A stretch of DNA of 38,835 nucleotides, taken from NCBI GenBank assembly GCA_003599885.1, contig QZKW01000090.1, positions 1 to 38,835 of the forward strand, read 5' to 3'. The DNA is from Desulfobacteraceae bacterium (GTDB lineage Bacteria; Desulfobacterota; Desulfobacteria; Desulfobacterales; Desulfosalsimonadaceae). The position numbers and the translations under genes are program-made. Within the stretch, counting starts at the first letter, position 1, and the number at the start of each line of letters is the position of its first letter. Below the pieces are notes generated by a model, which searched no databases, was not told the DNA's origin, and was given only the letters and a program-made list of their open reading frames with translations. This document shows, in pieces, positions 25,260-33,667 of the stretch.

Positions 25260-27212
25260 TTAACCCGCCACGGAAATCCTGTTGTTTTGGTGAAGTTTTT
25301 GCAGGTCTTCAAAAATTTCTTTTTGTGAGAGCATGCAGTGATCAATAATTTCGCGCGCCTGGGCCACATAGTAGCCCAGTTGTTCATCATTTCTGATGGC
25401 TGCTTTTTCCAATGATTCCTCTACCCTGGAAAGGTTTTGGATTAATTGTTCATTGGACTCGTTGAAAAGCGTAACCGCCATGCTGAATGCATCGCCAAGG
25501 CTTGCCATCTCAACGGCGCTGGCGGCAAAGTTCTCCACAACCCCTGAAAACCGGGTGGCTTCAGCGCCCATCCGGTCGGTAAATTGACTGGCAACGTTTT
25601 CCAGCATGCCTTTGGATTGATGAACCAGTGCTTCGATGGCCGCATGCTGATCTGCGGATGTTTGAGCAAGGGAACGCGAAAGCGCATCAATCCCCGTGAT
25701 AATCCGCCGTTGCTCTTCCAGTTGGCGGGTGTCCTGTTCCGCTCTTTTGGACGCTTCCCGGCCCAGTTGGGAAATGACATCCGCCGCTGCCCGGGGGGCT
25801 TCTTCTGCGGTTTGAATCAGGCGTGTCATGGGCGCTTCCATCGCCCTGCCGATGGTGGTTAAATGGTCGGCCAGCGCGGATTCCAGGTTCCCCAGCCGTT
25901 CGACCGCAGCCTGTCCCCGAAGTTCTTCATCCTTCCGGAGCGCGAAAAGTTCGGACTTCAGCATTTGGGCAAGCGTGTCCATCCGTTTCTGGTGTTCTTC
26001 AAGCCAAGCGGCTTCCGTGCGGATTCGCGCTTGGATGAGATCTTCCGATGATTTCAACAGACCGCTGATTCTTTTTGAGGATTCGGCAAAATGAAAGGCG
26101 GATTCTTTTTGCGTGCTTTCAAGCGCAGAGGTCCACAGAACCAGCCGGTTTTCATCATTTGTCTGCTGATGCGCGATCGCGGATGCGGTCATGGTGTTGA
26201 AAGATTGACTCATGGATTCAGTCAACTGTTTAAATTGCCCGGCGAGCGCCTGGAGATGGTCACCGGCGGTTTGCTTGAGATTGTGATGCACATTCCGGGT
26301 TTCCTGGGCAATGGTGTTCATCACATCGGCCACAATCGGTTTGATGCTCTCACCGGCCAGCCGGACATTCTCAGCCAGGCTTTCTTTGTGTGTTTTATCC
26401 ATTGAAACAGCGAGCTCTGAAAAGACACGCCCTATTGAGGCCTGAAACCGGTCCTGGTTAGCGATGAGGGTTTCTCCCACCTGTTCCAGTTTGTCCGCCA
26501 TTTCGTGAAGTCTGCCAGACACTTCGGGAAGTGCCTGTGTTTGAATCTGGAGCGCTCTGAAGGTTTCCTGCTGGGAATGGGCCAGGGAGAAATCCTGAAA
26601 ATCAGTCGCCGCCCGGGTGTCCAGACTTCGGGTGGCCAGCATTCTGTCTCGTTTGCTCAAGGTGGACATGAGTCCCAGCATGGCGGAGGTCGCCACTCCG
26701 GCCACCGACGTGCCAAATGCCAGCCCGAGTCCTTTGATGGGAGCGGCAAGTCCGGCGCGGATGGCGGCAAGTTCGGATGTCCCTTCCAGTGCGATGACGG
26801 CGCCTTTCAAGGTGACGACCATGCCGACAAATGTGCCCAGCAGCCCCAGCATGACGAGAAGACCCACAAAATAGGGGGTAAGGATGGGGGCGGGGAGTCC
26901 GACACGCTCCCCCTGGATTCTCAGCCTCACTGAATTATGAAGCGATTCATCCAGCGCATTCAGCCAGTCTTCAAGAACCGTTACTTTTTCTTTTGTTCTC
27001 AAAAGGGCTTTTGTCAGGGTTGATGTCGCATATCGAAATTGAAAAAGTTCAATGGCCCCAATGCCGTAGACAGCGCCAATGACAAGGGTGACCGTCAGCG
27101 CCAGGGCGTTGGTATGCATAAATACCGCGCACATCCACCCAACGGCAATGCCGCCAAGCAAAAACGCAGACGTAAAAAGTATTTTTCCCACTGTGTTGTT
27201 TTTTCCCATCAT
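25260..27212 (-). CDS. DUF802 protein: MotA/TolQ/ExbB-like channel subunit with a long cytoplasmic tail
   Basis: The 650-aa protein has four predicted membrane helices (about 10-30, 33-55, 110-135, 155-183). The third contains GLLGTFVGMVVTLKGAV and the fourth GLGLAFGTSVAGVATSAML, the paired motifs of MotA/TolQ/ExbB proton channels. Residues 200-650 are a long, mostly helical, Gln/Glu/Ala-rich cytoplasmic tail, as in DUF802 proteins and ZorA of the Zorya defence system. The tail is far longer than in flagellar MotA and could reach or move a cytoplasmic partner. Starts at 27212 and 27209 are both possible; the ribosome-binding site is weak. It lies between the DUF3348 gene (22-nt gap) and the MotB-like gene (1-nt gap). 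Confidence 0.88.
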   Translation of the reverse strand: MMGKNNTVGKILFTSAFLLGGIAVGWMCAVFMHTNALALTVTLVIGAVYGIGAIELFQFRYATSTLTKALLRTKEKVTVLEDWLNALDESLHNSVRLRIQGERVGLPAPILTPYFVGLLVMLGLLGTFVGMVVTLKGAVIALEGTSELAAIRAGLAAPIKGLGLAFGTSVAGVATSAMLGLMSTLSKRDRMLATRSLDTRAATDFQDFSLAHSQQETFRALQIQTQALPEVSGRLHEMADKLEQVGETLIANQDRFQASIGRVFSELAVSMDKTHKESLAENVRLAGESIKPIVADVMNTIAQETRNVHHNLKQTAGDHLQALAGQFKQLTESMSQSFNTMTASAIAHQQTNDENRLVLWTSALESTQKESAFHFAESSKRISGLLKSSEDLIQARIRTEAAWLEEHQKRMDTLAQMLKSELFALRKDEELRGQAAVERLGNLESALADHLTTIGRAMEAPMTRLIQTAEEAPRAAADVISQLGREASKRAEQDTRQLEEQRRIITGIDALSRSLAQTSADQHAAIEALVHQSKGMLENVASQFTDRMGAEATRFSGVVENFAASAVEMASLGDAFSMAVTLFNESNEQLIQNLSRVEESLEKAAIRNDEQLGYYVAQAREIIDHCMLSQKEIFEDLQKLHQNNRISVAG

Positions 27213-27234
27213 TTGTTTCTTGACCGGCTGTTTT

Positions 27235-28038
27235 TCAATTCGGGGTGATTGGTGGCGGCAGCGAGTTAATCATTCCCACCACCGGCTGAAGCCGGACTTC
27301 AAGTTCTGCGAGAAGGAGTTCGCGCATCTCCATACAAAAAGTTGATATCCATCCCCCTGGCTTCATCCAATTTTCCAGATCCGTCGTTTCCGGATTTCCG
27401 GGAAGTTCCCGCCGGTGCTTCTCAAATGACTGGATGAACCGTTTTTCCAGTAGTTTCGGGACCACGGCGAAGATTTCCCGGGAGGCTTCGGCAACCGATT
27501 CGGAGAGCGCTTGATCAAGCCGTGCGAGTTGTCTTAGTGCGGGTGAGAGACCGGAAATCGCGTCCCTTATTTCAGCCCGAAGATGCCCAACCCTGATATC
27601 AAGGCCTCGCTGCCGGGCCATATAAAATTTCCGGTAGGGTTCATAGGCTGTTGGATGCTTTTTTGATTTCCCCTTATATTTTGCTGAAAATACCCCGGTC
27701 AATTCGCAATGGGCATGCAGCGATTCAGCAGTGGGCAGGCGGTCGTCCGCGGGCCGGGCGGCCGGCACAAAACCCGCGGCGATAAAGCGCACCAGGTCTG
27801 TTTGCGCGCTGAGAAATGCGTTCCTGATCGACGGACCCGGCATCCCCGAAAGTATGCAATCAGACCCGGAAACATCTTCCAGGGCCACAGAAAGGTTGAT
27901 GATGCTTGAAAAATGCAGCATCTGGGCGAATTTTTCCGCAAATTGCGTCTGGGGTACCTTGATATCCGAACCATTCATATCCGACAACAGACGCACAAAT
28001 CTTGTGCTGTTAAGCGATGCGAATGCCGAATGATTCAT
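27235..28038 (-). CDS. DUF3348 protein, first gene of the motor-like operon
   Basis: The 267-aa protein has the DUF3348 pattern: an N-terminal FVRLLSDM motif with QTQFAEKFAQML, a middle EPYRKFYMARQRGLDIRVGHLR, and a C-terminal EMRELLLAELEVRLQPVVGMI. It is predicted soluble and helical with no catalytic motif. The family function is unknown. It leads the operon DUF3348-DUF802-OmpA-DUF2894, an order I recall as conserved in beta- and gammaproteobacteria. An AGGA site lies 9 nt before the ATG. Confidence 0.82.
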   Translation of the reverse strand: MNHSAFASLNSTRFVRLLSDMNGSDIKVPQTQFAEKFAQMLHFSSIINLSVALEDVSGSDCILSGMPGPSIRNAFLSAQTDLVRFIAAGFVPAARPADDRLPTAESLHAHCELTGVFSAKYKGKSKKHPTAYEPYRKFYMARQRGLDIRVGHLRAEIRDAISGLSPALRQLARLDQALSESVAEASREIFAVVPKLLEKRFIQSFEKHRRELPGNPETTDLENWMKPGGWISTFCMEMRELLLAELEVRLQPVVGMINSLPPPITPN

Positions 28039-28419
28039 TGGATGGTGTCCTGGTTATTTTTTGGGTGACGTATCTGTTCCTGCCGAATGTTTGATCTGGA
28101 AATGATCTTACCGCCATATATATAGTTTCTATTCAGTTCGCATACAATATATTGAAGGCGAGACCTACCATAGAACTTTCAGCATTTCAATTATTAAATG
28201 ACATGTCAGAAAATCCGTATCATGCAAAGCCCCTGCCAAAAAAATACGTAACCCGCCATCTGGAAGGGATTTGTGATTCTGATTTTTAAGACGCATTCAA
28301 TTTGGTTTCTTCCCCAGGCTGCCTTGACATGCATGCCGATCAATGTTTTACTGTGTAAGCATAATGGTTTTAAAATTGGATTCTTTACCAAAAGACAGTT
28401 TGAATCAAAGGAATAAAAA
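28039..28419. other. Divergent intergenic region between the motor operon and the acyl-CoA operon
   Basis: No gene is supported in these 381 nt. On the plus strand a likely promoter is TTGACA (28324-28329), 17 bp, TTTACT (28347-28352), about 68 nt before the crotonase ATG. On the minus strand TATATA near 28108-28115 with TTGTAT 17 bp upstream is a weak candidate for the DUF3348 operon. A perfect 10-bp palindrome TGACATGTCA lies at 28199-28208. Confidence 0.45.
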
Positions 28420-29184
28420 ATGACATTTGAATGCATACTGTTTGAAAAAGACGGCCAGATCGCAACCCTTCGGCTGAACCGGCCCCAGGTGTTAAATGCC
28501 ATGAACCGCCGGCTTTGGCTGGACCTTGAGGCAGCGCTTGAGGATGCCGGCAATGATCCTGACATCAAGGTCCTTATCCTGACGGGGGAAGGCCGGGCGT
28601 TTTCAACCGGTGCGGACCTCAAGGAATCCAAAACCCGGAGCATTGACGAATACCGCGATTATCTTGAACATCTTCAAACAGTTTCCAAAAAAATTATACG
28701 GTTTGAAAAGCCCATTATCGCGGCTGTCAACGGGTATGCCCTGGGGTCCGGTTATGAATTGGCCCTGGCATGCGATATCCGCATTGCAGCCGAGGACGCC
28801 ATGATCGGATCACCCGAAGCGCGGGTGACGTCTTCGGTTACCGGCGGCGCCATGCGGCTGATTCAGGATCTGATTGGTCCGGGAAAGACACGGGAACTGC
28901 TGTTTACCGCCCGGAACATTGACGGCAGGGAAGCCGAACGGATCGGTCTGGTCAACCTGTGCGTACCCGCAGACCGCTTGATGGAGACGGCCCTTCAGAT
29001 GGCGGCAGAGATCGCGCAAAATTCTTCCTTTTCCATGCGCATGATAAAAAAAGGCCTTCATATGGCAGGCGAGGTCAGCCTGGACGCGCTCATGGATTTT
29101 GAAACAGAAGCCTGTCTGGCATGTGTCTCCACGCGGGAACGCCAGTCTTCTCTGGAAAAATTTGAGACGCGGAAGAAAACATAG
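28420..29184 (+). CDS. Enoyl-CoA hydratase/isomerase (crotonase family)
   Basis: The 254-aa protein has the crotonase fold: RLNRPQVLNAMN near 19-30, the oxyanion/CoA block GRAFSTGADLKES, AAVNGYALGSGYELALACD, and a GSPEARV segment with a candidate catalytic glutamate. Such enzymes hydrate or isomerise 2-enoyl-CoAs in the cytoplasm; exact substrate class cannot be read. It has an AAGGA site and leads an operon with an acyl-CoA synthetase and a KamA-like aminomutase. Confidence 0.9.
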   Translation: MTFECILFEKDGQIATLRLNRPQVLNAMNRRLWLDLEAALEDAGNDPDIKVLILTGEGRAFSTGADLKESKTRSIDEYRDYLEHLQTVSKKIIRFEKPIIAAVNGYALGSGYELALACDIRIAAEDAMIGSPEARVTSSVTGGAMRLIQDLIGPGKTRELLFTARNIDGREAERIGLVNLCVPADRLMETALQMAAEIAQNSSFSMRMIKKGLHMAGEVSLDALMDFETEACLACVSTRERQSSLEKFETRKKT

Positions 29185-29245
29185 CATATGAACAGGCTGA
29201 AAAGCAGACAACCAGACACACAGCAAGGCCACAAAAGGAGATGCA

Positions 29246-31426
29246 ATGTCACTTGAAAGAATCCTGAACGCGGAATCCGTCGCCATTGTCGGGGCTTCAA
29301 GAACGGAAACCAAGCGCGGATTTCAGGCTATCCGAACCCTGCTTGACGAAAAATTTGAAGGTAAAATCTATGCGGTAAATCCAAAAGAAAAATCCGTTCT
29401 GGGCTTTCGCTGTTATGATCGGGTGTCCGACATCGAAGATCCGGTGGATCTTGTCCTGATCACCACTCCGGCAAAAACCCTTCCGGCGGTTTTGGAAGAT
29501 TGCGGCAAAAAAGGGGTTGCCGGGGCCGTAATTATTGCCGGCGGATTCCGTGAGCTCGGAAAAGAGGGCATTGACCTTGAAAATGCCCTTATCGCCGCGG
29601 CCCAAAAACATCATGTCCGTTTCATCGGTCCCAATACCTCCGGCATGATCAATTTAAAGACCAATCTGAATTTGGTGGGCCTGGACCATGTTCCCAAAGG
29701 CGATATCGCCCTGATTTCACAGAGCGGCAACATGGCGCTGACCCTCATCACCGAAGCCAAAGTCAAAAGCCGTAAAGGGTTTTCCTATTATGTGGGGGTG
29801 GGCAATGAATCGAATATCCGTTTTCACGAATACCTGGAATTTTTTAAAAATGATCCGGATACAAAAGCCATTCTCATGTATGTGGAAGGGATGCGGGAAG
29901 GCCGCCGGTTCCTGCAGGAAGCCTATAAGACATCGCTTTTAAAGCCCATTATCCTGCTCAAAAGCGGCCGGTCTTCCGTTGGTCAGCGGTCGGCAGGATC
30001 TCATACAGGGGCGCTTGCAGGAATTTCCGAGGTGTCGCGGACCGCTTTTCAACGGGCGGGCATTATTACGGTGGAAAATTCGGATGAACTTTTCCCTGTT
30101 GCCGAAACCCTGTCCAATGCGCCAATCATCAAAAACAACCGGGTTGCCATCCTGGCTGACGGTGGCGGGCATGCCACCATCGCGGCAGACATCTTAACCG
30201 ACCACCTGGGCGTTGATATACCGGAGCTGGATGAAAAAACAAGAGGAAGACTTCAGAAGATCCTCCCGTTCACCGCTTCCGTTGTCAATCCGGTGGATGT
30301 GGCAGGCGGTACGGATACCGACCCTTCGCTTTTTGCGGAATGCGCCCGGATTATATTAAAAGACCCGAATGTCGATGGGCTTCTGATGGTGGGGCTTTTC
30401 GGGGGCTACGGCATCCGGTTTGCCGACAGCCTCAAGTGGAAAGAAGAAGATGCCGCGCATCAGCTGGGAAAGCTGGTACTGAAAAGCGGAAAGCCGATTG
30501 TGGTGCACAGCCTTTACAGTTCTATAAAGCCCCACGCGCTGGAACTTTTGCGGTATTATAAAATCCCGGTTTACGACTCGCTGGATATCGCCTGCCGCTG
30601 TATGGGCGTATTATCGGAAAGAGGCCGTTATCTGGGCGAGTATCATGCCAAGGTCAATTTTGTGTTCAACTGGCGGGCCAAAGAAAAACCGGAAGCCTGT
30701 CAGATCATTGAAACCGCAAAAGCCCAGGGCCGCCGGTCCCTGCTGGAGCCGGAAGCCAAGCGTATTTTCAAGCTGCACGGCGCGCCGGTCAGCGATGATC
30801 CCATTGCCACTACGGCGGATGAGGCGGTAAAGATATTTTTAAAATTAAACTGCGAAGTGGCCCTGAAAATTGTCTCTCCCGACATTCTTCACAAAAGCGA
30901 TGCCGGGGGCGTCCGTTTGCATCTGGCCACTGAAGAAGAGGTGCGCCGGGCTTTTAAGGAGATCATGGCAAGTGGCCGCCTCTATGCCCCAGAGGCCGAT
31001 ATCCGGGGCATCATTGTCTCCCCGATGGCGGAACTGGGTCTTGAAATTATTATCGGCACAAAAATCGACGACCAGTTCGGGCCGGTTATCATGTTCGGCA
31101 TGGGGGGCGTCATGGTGGAAATCCTGAAAGATGTGGCCTTTCGGGTGCTGCCCATATCAACGCGTTCCGCCGGTAAAATGATCGATGAAATACGGTCTGC
31201 ACCCATTTTAAACGGTGTCAGGGGCCGTCCCCCCTACGATAAGAAAGCGATCCGGCGACTCCTGATGCTTTGTTCGGAAATTGTCGAAGCCTACCCCGAC
31301 ATCCAGGAAATGGACCTTAACCCGGTGATTGTCTATGAAACCGGCACCCGGATTGTGGATGCCCGTATTATTCTGAAAAATGGCCAAGGAGGGCAAGATG
31401 CCCCACTCTCTTCGATTAAAAAATAA
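29246..31426 (+). CDS. NDP-forming acyl-CoA synthetase (fused alpha-beta)
   Basis: The 726-aa protein fuses a CoA-binding Rossmann domain (about 1-130, SVAIVGASRTETKRGFQAI), succinyl-CoA-ligase-like domains with SQSGNMALTL and the conserved GSHTGALAG histidine that carries phosphate, and a C-terminal ATP-grasp domain (about 490-715, ALKIVSPDILHKSDAGGV, FGMGGVMVEILKD). These enzymes interconvert acyl-CoA, ADP and phosphate with acid, CoA and ATP, which lets fermenting or syntrophic cells make ATP from acyl-CoAs. Both halves are complete in one chain. An AAAGGAG site precedes the ATG. The gene overlaps the start of the aminomutase gene by 29 nt. Confidence 0.92.
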   Translation: MSLERILNAESVAIVGASRTETKRGFQAIRTLLDEKFEGKIYAVNPKEKSVLGFRCYDRVSDIEDPVDLVLITTPAKTLPAVLEDCGKKGVAGAVIIAGGFRELGKEGIDLENALIAAAQKHHVRFIGPNTSGMINLKTNLNLVGLDHVPKGDIALISQSGNMALTLITEAKVKSRKGFSYYVGVGNESNIRFHEYLEFFKNDPDTKAILMYVEGMREGRRFLQEAYKTSLLKPIILLKSGRSSVGQRSAGSHTGALAGISEVSRTAFQRAGIITVENSDELFPVAETLSNAPIIKNNRVAILADGGGHATIAADILTDHLGVDIPELDEKTRGRLQKILPFTASVVNPVDVAGGTDTDPSLFAECARIILKDPNVDGLLMVGLFGGYGIRFADSLKWKEEDAAHQLGKLVLKSGKPIVVHSLYSSIKPHALELLRYYKIPVYDSLDIACRCMGVLSERGRYLGEYHAKVNFVFNWRAKEKPEACQIIETAKAQGRRSLLEPEAKRIFKLHGAPVSDDPIATTADEAVKIFLKLNCEVALKIVSPDILHKSDAGGVRLHLATEEEVRRAFKEIMASGRLYAPEADIRGIIVSPMAELGLEIIIGTKIDDQFGPVIMFGMGGVMVEILKDVAFRVLPISTRSAGKMIDEIRSAPILNGVRGRPPYDKKAIRRLLMLCSEIVEAYPDIQEMDLNPVIVYETGTRIVDARIILKNGQGGQDAPLSSIKK

Positions 31427-33200
31427 AATTTTAAACATCCTGGATCTGGCGCCGCCGCTAAAGGACATCCTTTGTTCGGATGAGCCGCCGGCTTCCAAAC
31501 GAACCAAATTTCAGCATTTTTTAGGGGTCCGGCTGCGGGAACCCTTTGAAGAGGATTCTTCAATCCCGCCTTTGGAATGGATTATCGCCCGTAACGCCAT
31601 CGAGGCATTTAGAAATATCATATCCGTCAGAAGCGAGCGGATAGCCGCGTTCAGCTTTCTGGATTACCTCATTGATCTGGTGCAGCGGGAGGATTACCGG
31701 GATATGCCGCTCCCCTCAAAAGGGTTTATGGCCGAACTGGAGCATCTTTTGCGGGGCATCATGGGGAAAGCCGGTATTTATAAGGAAAAGTTTCCGGTTT
31801 TTCAAAAACATGAAGGCCGGCGGGCGGCGGTCCTGCGGTCAAAGGACCTTTCGCGAATGATGCGCACGGCCCGAATATTTATGGACGCTTACCCCGGCGG
31901 CTTGGATGAGAATGTCGTCCGGCAGCGGAGCATAAACAAGGCGAGGATCCTGCAATATTTTAATGCCGCAGACCTGGATTGGGAAGATTGGGAATGGCAT
32001 ACCCGGAATATCATTCGGGATGCCGACACCCTGGCCGCTCTGGTGCCGTTGACGGTTGAGGAATATCAGGCCGTAAAGATCGCCCGGCAGCACCGGATTC
32101 CTTTCGGCATCACTCCCTATTATCTTTCCCTTCTGGATGGTGAAACAGGCAGCAAAAATGACAGGGCTGTGCGCGCCCAGGTGATCCCAAGCCTTTCATA
32201 CGTGACCCGGATGACGGAATTGCGAGAGCAGAATGAGCAGTCCATGGATTTTATGCTGGAACGGGACACGTCTCCCATTGAAGGGATCACCCGGCGGTAT
32301 CCCGGCATTGTTATCTTAAAACCCGTTTTGACCTGCCCCCAGATATGCGTCTATTGTCAGCGGAACTGGGAGATTTCAGATGCCTGCCAGCCGGATGCCG
32401 TTCTCGGAGAAGCTGCCATGAACAAAGCCCTCCAGTGGATCGCAGATACGCCCGAGATCAGTGAGGTGCTCATTACCGGCGGTGATCCGCTTCTTTTGTC
32501 CAATGGAAAGCTTGAAAACCTGCTTTTTCGATTGTCGCAGATTGACCATGTTGAGCGGATCCGTATCGGAACCCGGATGCTTGTCACTCTGCCCCAGCGG
32601 GTTACGGATGCACTGGTGCGCGACATCAGTCATTTTCATAAGCCCGGCAGGCGGGAGGTGGTCATTGTCACTCATTTTGAACATCCTTACGAGGTAACCC
32701 CCCAGGCCATGGATGCCGTACAGAAGTTCCGGTGCTGCGGAATTTCCGTTTACAATCAGCAGGTGTTCACCTTCTATAATTCCCGGAAATTCGAGTCCGT
32801 GGCGCTGAGAAAAGTCCTTCGGCTCATCGGCGTCACACCCTATTATACCTTTAACACAAAAGGGAAAGAAGAAACAGCCGACTACCAGGTGCCCCTGGTC
32901 CGGCTCCTCCAGGAACAAAAGGAAGAGGCGCGTCTCATGCCCGGAACCCTGAGAACGGATGAAGTTGTCTTTAACGTGCCCGGTCTGGGCAAGAATTATC
33001 TGAGGGCCAACCAGCACCATGACATGATCTCCATTCTGCCCAACGGCCGCCGGGTGTACGAGTTTCATCCCTGGGAAAAAAAGCTCGAACTGGCGGATAC
33101 ATACGTATATACCGATGTTTCCATTTATGATTATCTGCAACGGCTCAAGGCCATCGGCGAGAACCTGTCGGATTATAAAACAATCTGGTATTATTATTAA
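31398..33200 (+). CDS. KamA-family radical SAM aminomutase with long N-terminal extension
   Basis: From the ATG at 31398 the protein has 600 residues; the frame opens at 31380, but AGGAGG lies 5 nt before 31398. About 280 N-terminal residues precede the radical SAM domain, much longer than in lysine 2,3-aminomutases (about 420-470 aa in total). The cluster motif is C313-x3-C317-x2-C320 in LTCPQICVYCQ, followed by ITGGDPLLL. K532 in GLGKN matches the PLP-binding lysine position near the C-terminus. It should shift an amino group between carbons 2 and 3 of an amino acid with SAM, 4Fe-4S and PLP. The substrate (lysine, glutamate or other) is undecided. Confidence 0.85.
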   Translation: MPHSLRLKNKILNILDLAPPLKDILCSDEPPASKRTKFQHFLGVRLREPFEEDSSIPPLEWIIARNAIEAFRNIISVRSERIAAFSFLDYLIDLVQREDYRDMPLPSKGFMAELEHLLRGIMGKAGIYKEKFPVFQKHEGRRAAVLRSKDLSRMMRTARIFMDAYPGGLDENVVRQRSINKARILQYFNAADLDWEDWEWHTRNIIRDADTLAALVPLTVEEYQAVKIARQHRIPFGITPYYLSLLDGETGSKNDRAVRAQVIPSLSYVTRMTELREQNEQSMDFMLERDTSPIEGITRRYPGIVILKPVLTCPQICVYCQRNWEISDACQPDAVLGEAAMNKALQWIADTPEISEVLITGGDPLLLSNGKLENLLFRLSQIDHVERIRIGTRMLVTLPQRVTDALVRDISHFHKPGRREVVIVTHFEHPYEVTPQAMDAVQKFRCCGISVYNQQVFTFYNSRKFESVALRKVLRLIGVTPYYTFNTKGKEETADYQVPLVRLLQEQKEEARLMPGTLRTDEVVFNVPGLGKNYLRANQHHDMISILPNGRRVYEFHPWEKKLELADTYVYTDVSIYDYLQRLKAIGENLSDYKTIWYYY

Positions 33201-33317
33201 AAAAATTAAAATTCCTGAACAGTCCAACTCCTTTGAAAGCAGGGGTGTCCAATCTTTTATTTTTCAGCTGTCATTCCCTGCTCTTTCCATCCAAAAAGGG
33301 CTTGTCATTACCGGCAA

Positions 33318-33339
33318 TTCCTTATAAATCCATAAGGAA
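33318..33339. promoter_or_regulatory. Perfect 8-bp inverted repeat upstream of the XRE gene
   Basis: TTCCTTAT and ATAAGGAA flank 6 nt. It could be the operator of the small XRE regulator, or an RNA hairpin that sequesters the AAGGA site used by the short ORF just downstream. Confidence 0.4.
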
Positions 33340-33344
33340 AAAAA

Positions 33345-33404
33345 ATGCTTCAATGGCAAAGGCAAATCGACAGAAATCCATTTTACAGATTCCCTGAATC
33401 CTGA
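33345..33404 (+). CDS. Possible 19-codon leader peptide
   Basis: An ATG with AAGGA 6 nt upstream opens a 19-residue frame, aromatic- and Arg/Gln-rich, that stops 13 nt before the XRE ATG. Its ribosome-binding site lies in the right arm of the adjacent palindrome. It is too short to judge by content, so it may be a chance ORF. Confidence 0.25.
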   Translation: MLQWQRQIDRNPFYRFPES

Positions 33405-33417
33405 TGGAGGAACCCCC

Positions 33418-33624
33418 ATGAACACATTCGGTGAAAAAATCATGAATCTGCGGACCCAGCTCAACCTGACCACCAAAGATCTGGCCCAGGCAGTCAGCAT
33501 CCCCCAGTCCCGCTACAGCGAACTTGAAAAAGGGGTGCGCATCCCAACAGAAGGTCAGGCGGCGCGCATCGAAACCTTTTTCGGGCTTGCATCCGGGGAA
33601 CTGGCCGGGGTTGCGAAGAATTAA
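33418..33624 (+). CDS. Small XRE-type helix-turn-helix regulator
   Basis: The 68-aa protein is a single HTH_3 domain: GEKIMNLRTQLNLTTKDLAQ, SIPQSRYSELEKG and a third-helix region RIPTEGQAARIETFF. A GGAGG site precedes the ATG. It lies 43 nt ahead of the flavoprotein gene and may regulate the flavoprotein/MBL pair. Confidence 0.85.
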   Translation: MNTFGEKIMNLRTQLNLTTKDLAQAVSIPQSRYSELEKGVRIPTEGQAARIETFFGLASGELAGVAKN

Positions 33625-33667
33625 CTATCAATAGCAAACTAAACAATGTGATGGAGGAATGCATTCC

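Noticed and set aside
25259-25390. N-terminal extension of the MotB-like protein
   Set aside because: It would lie inside the 3' end of the MotA-like gene and puts 44 basic, unrelated residues before a typical MotB start.
23790-28038. A full Zorya anti-phage system
   Set aside because: Only the ZorAB-like stator pair is present. No ZorC, SNF2-type ZorD helicase or HNH-type ZorE is encoded nearby, and the flanking genes are DUF3348 and DUF2894.
32376-33227. A 283-aa minus-strand ORF over the aminomutase gene
   Set aside because: It is a shadow of the conserved KamA sequence, with no recognisable domain.
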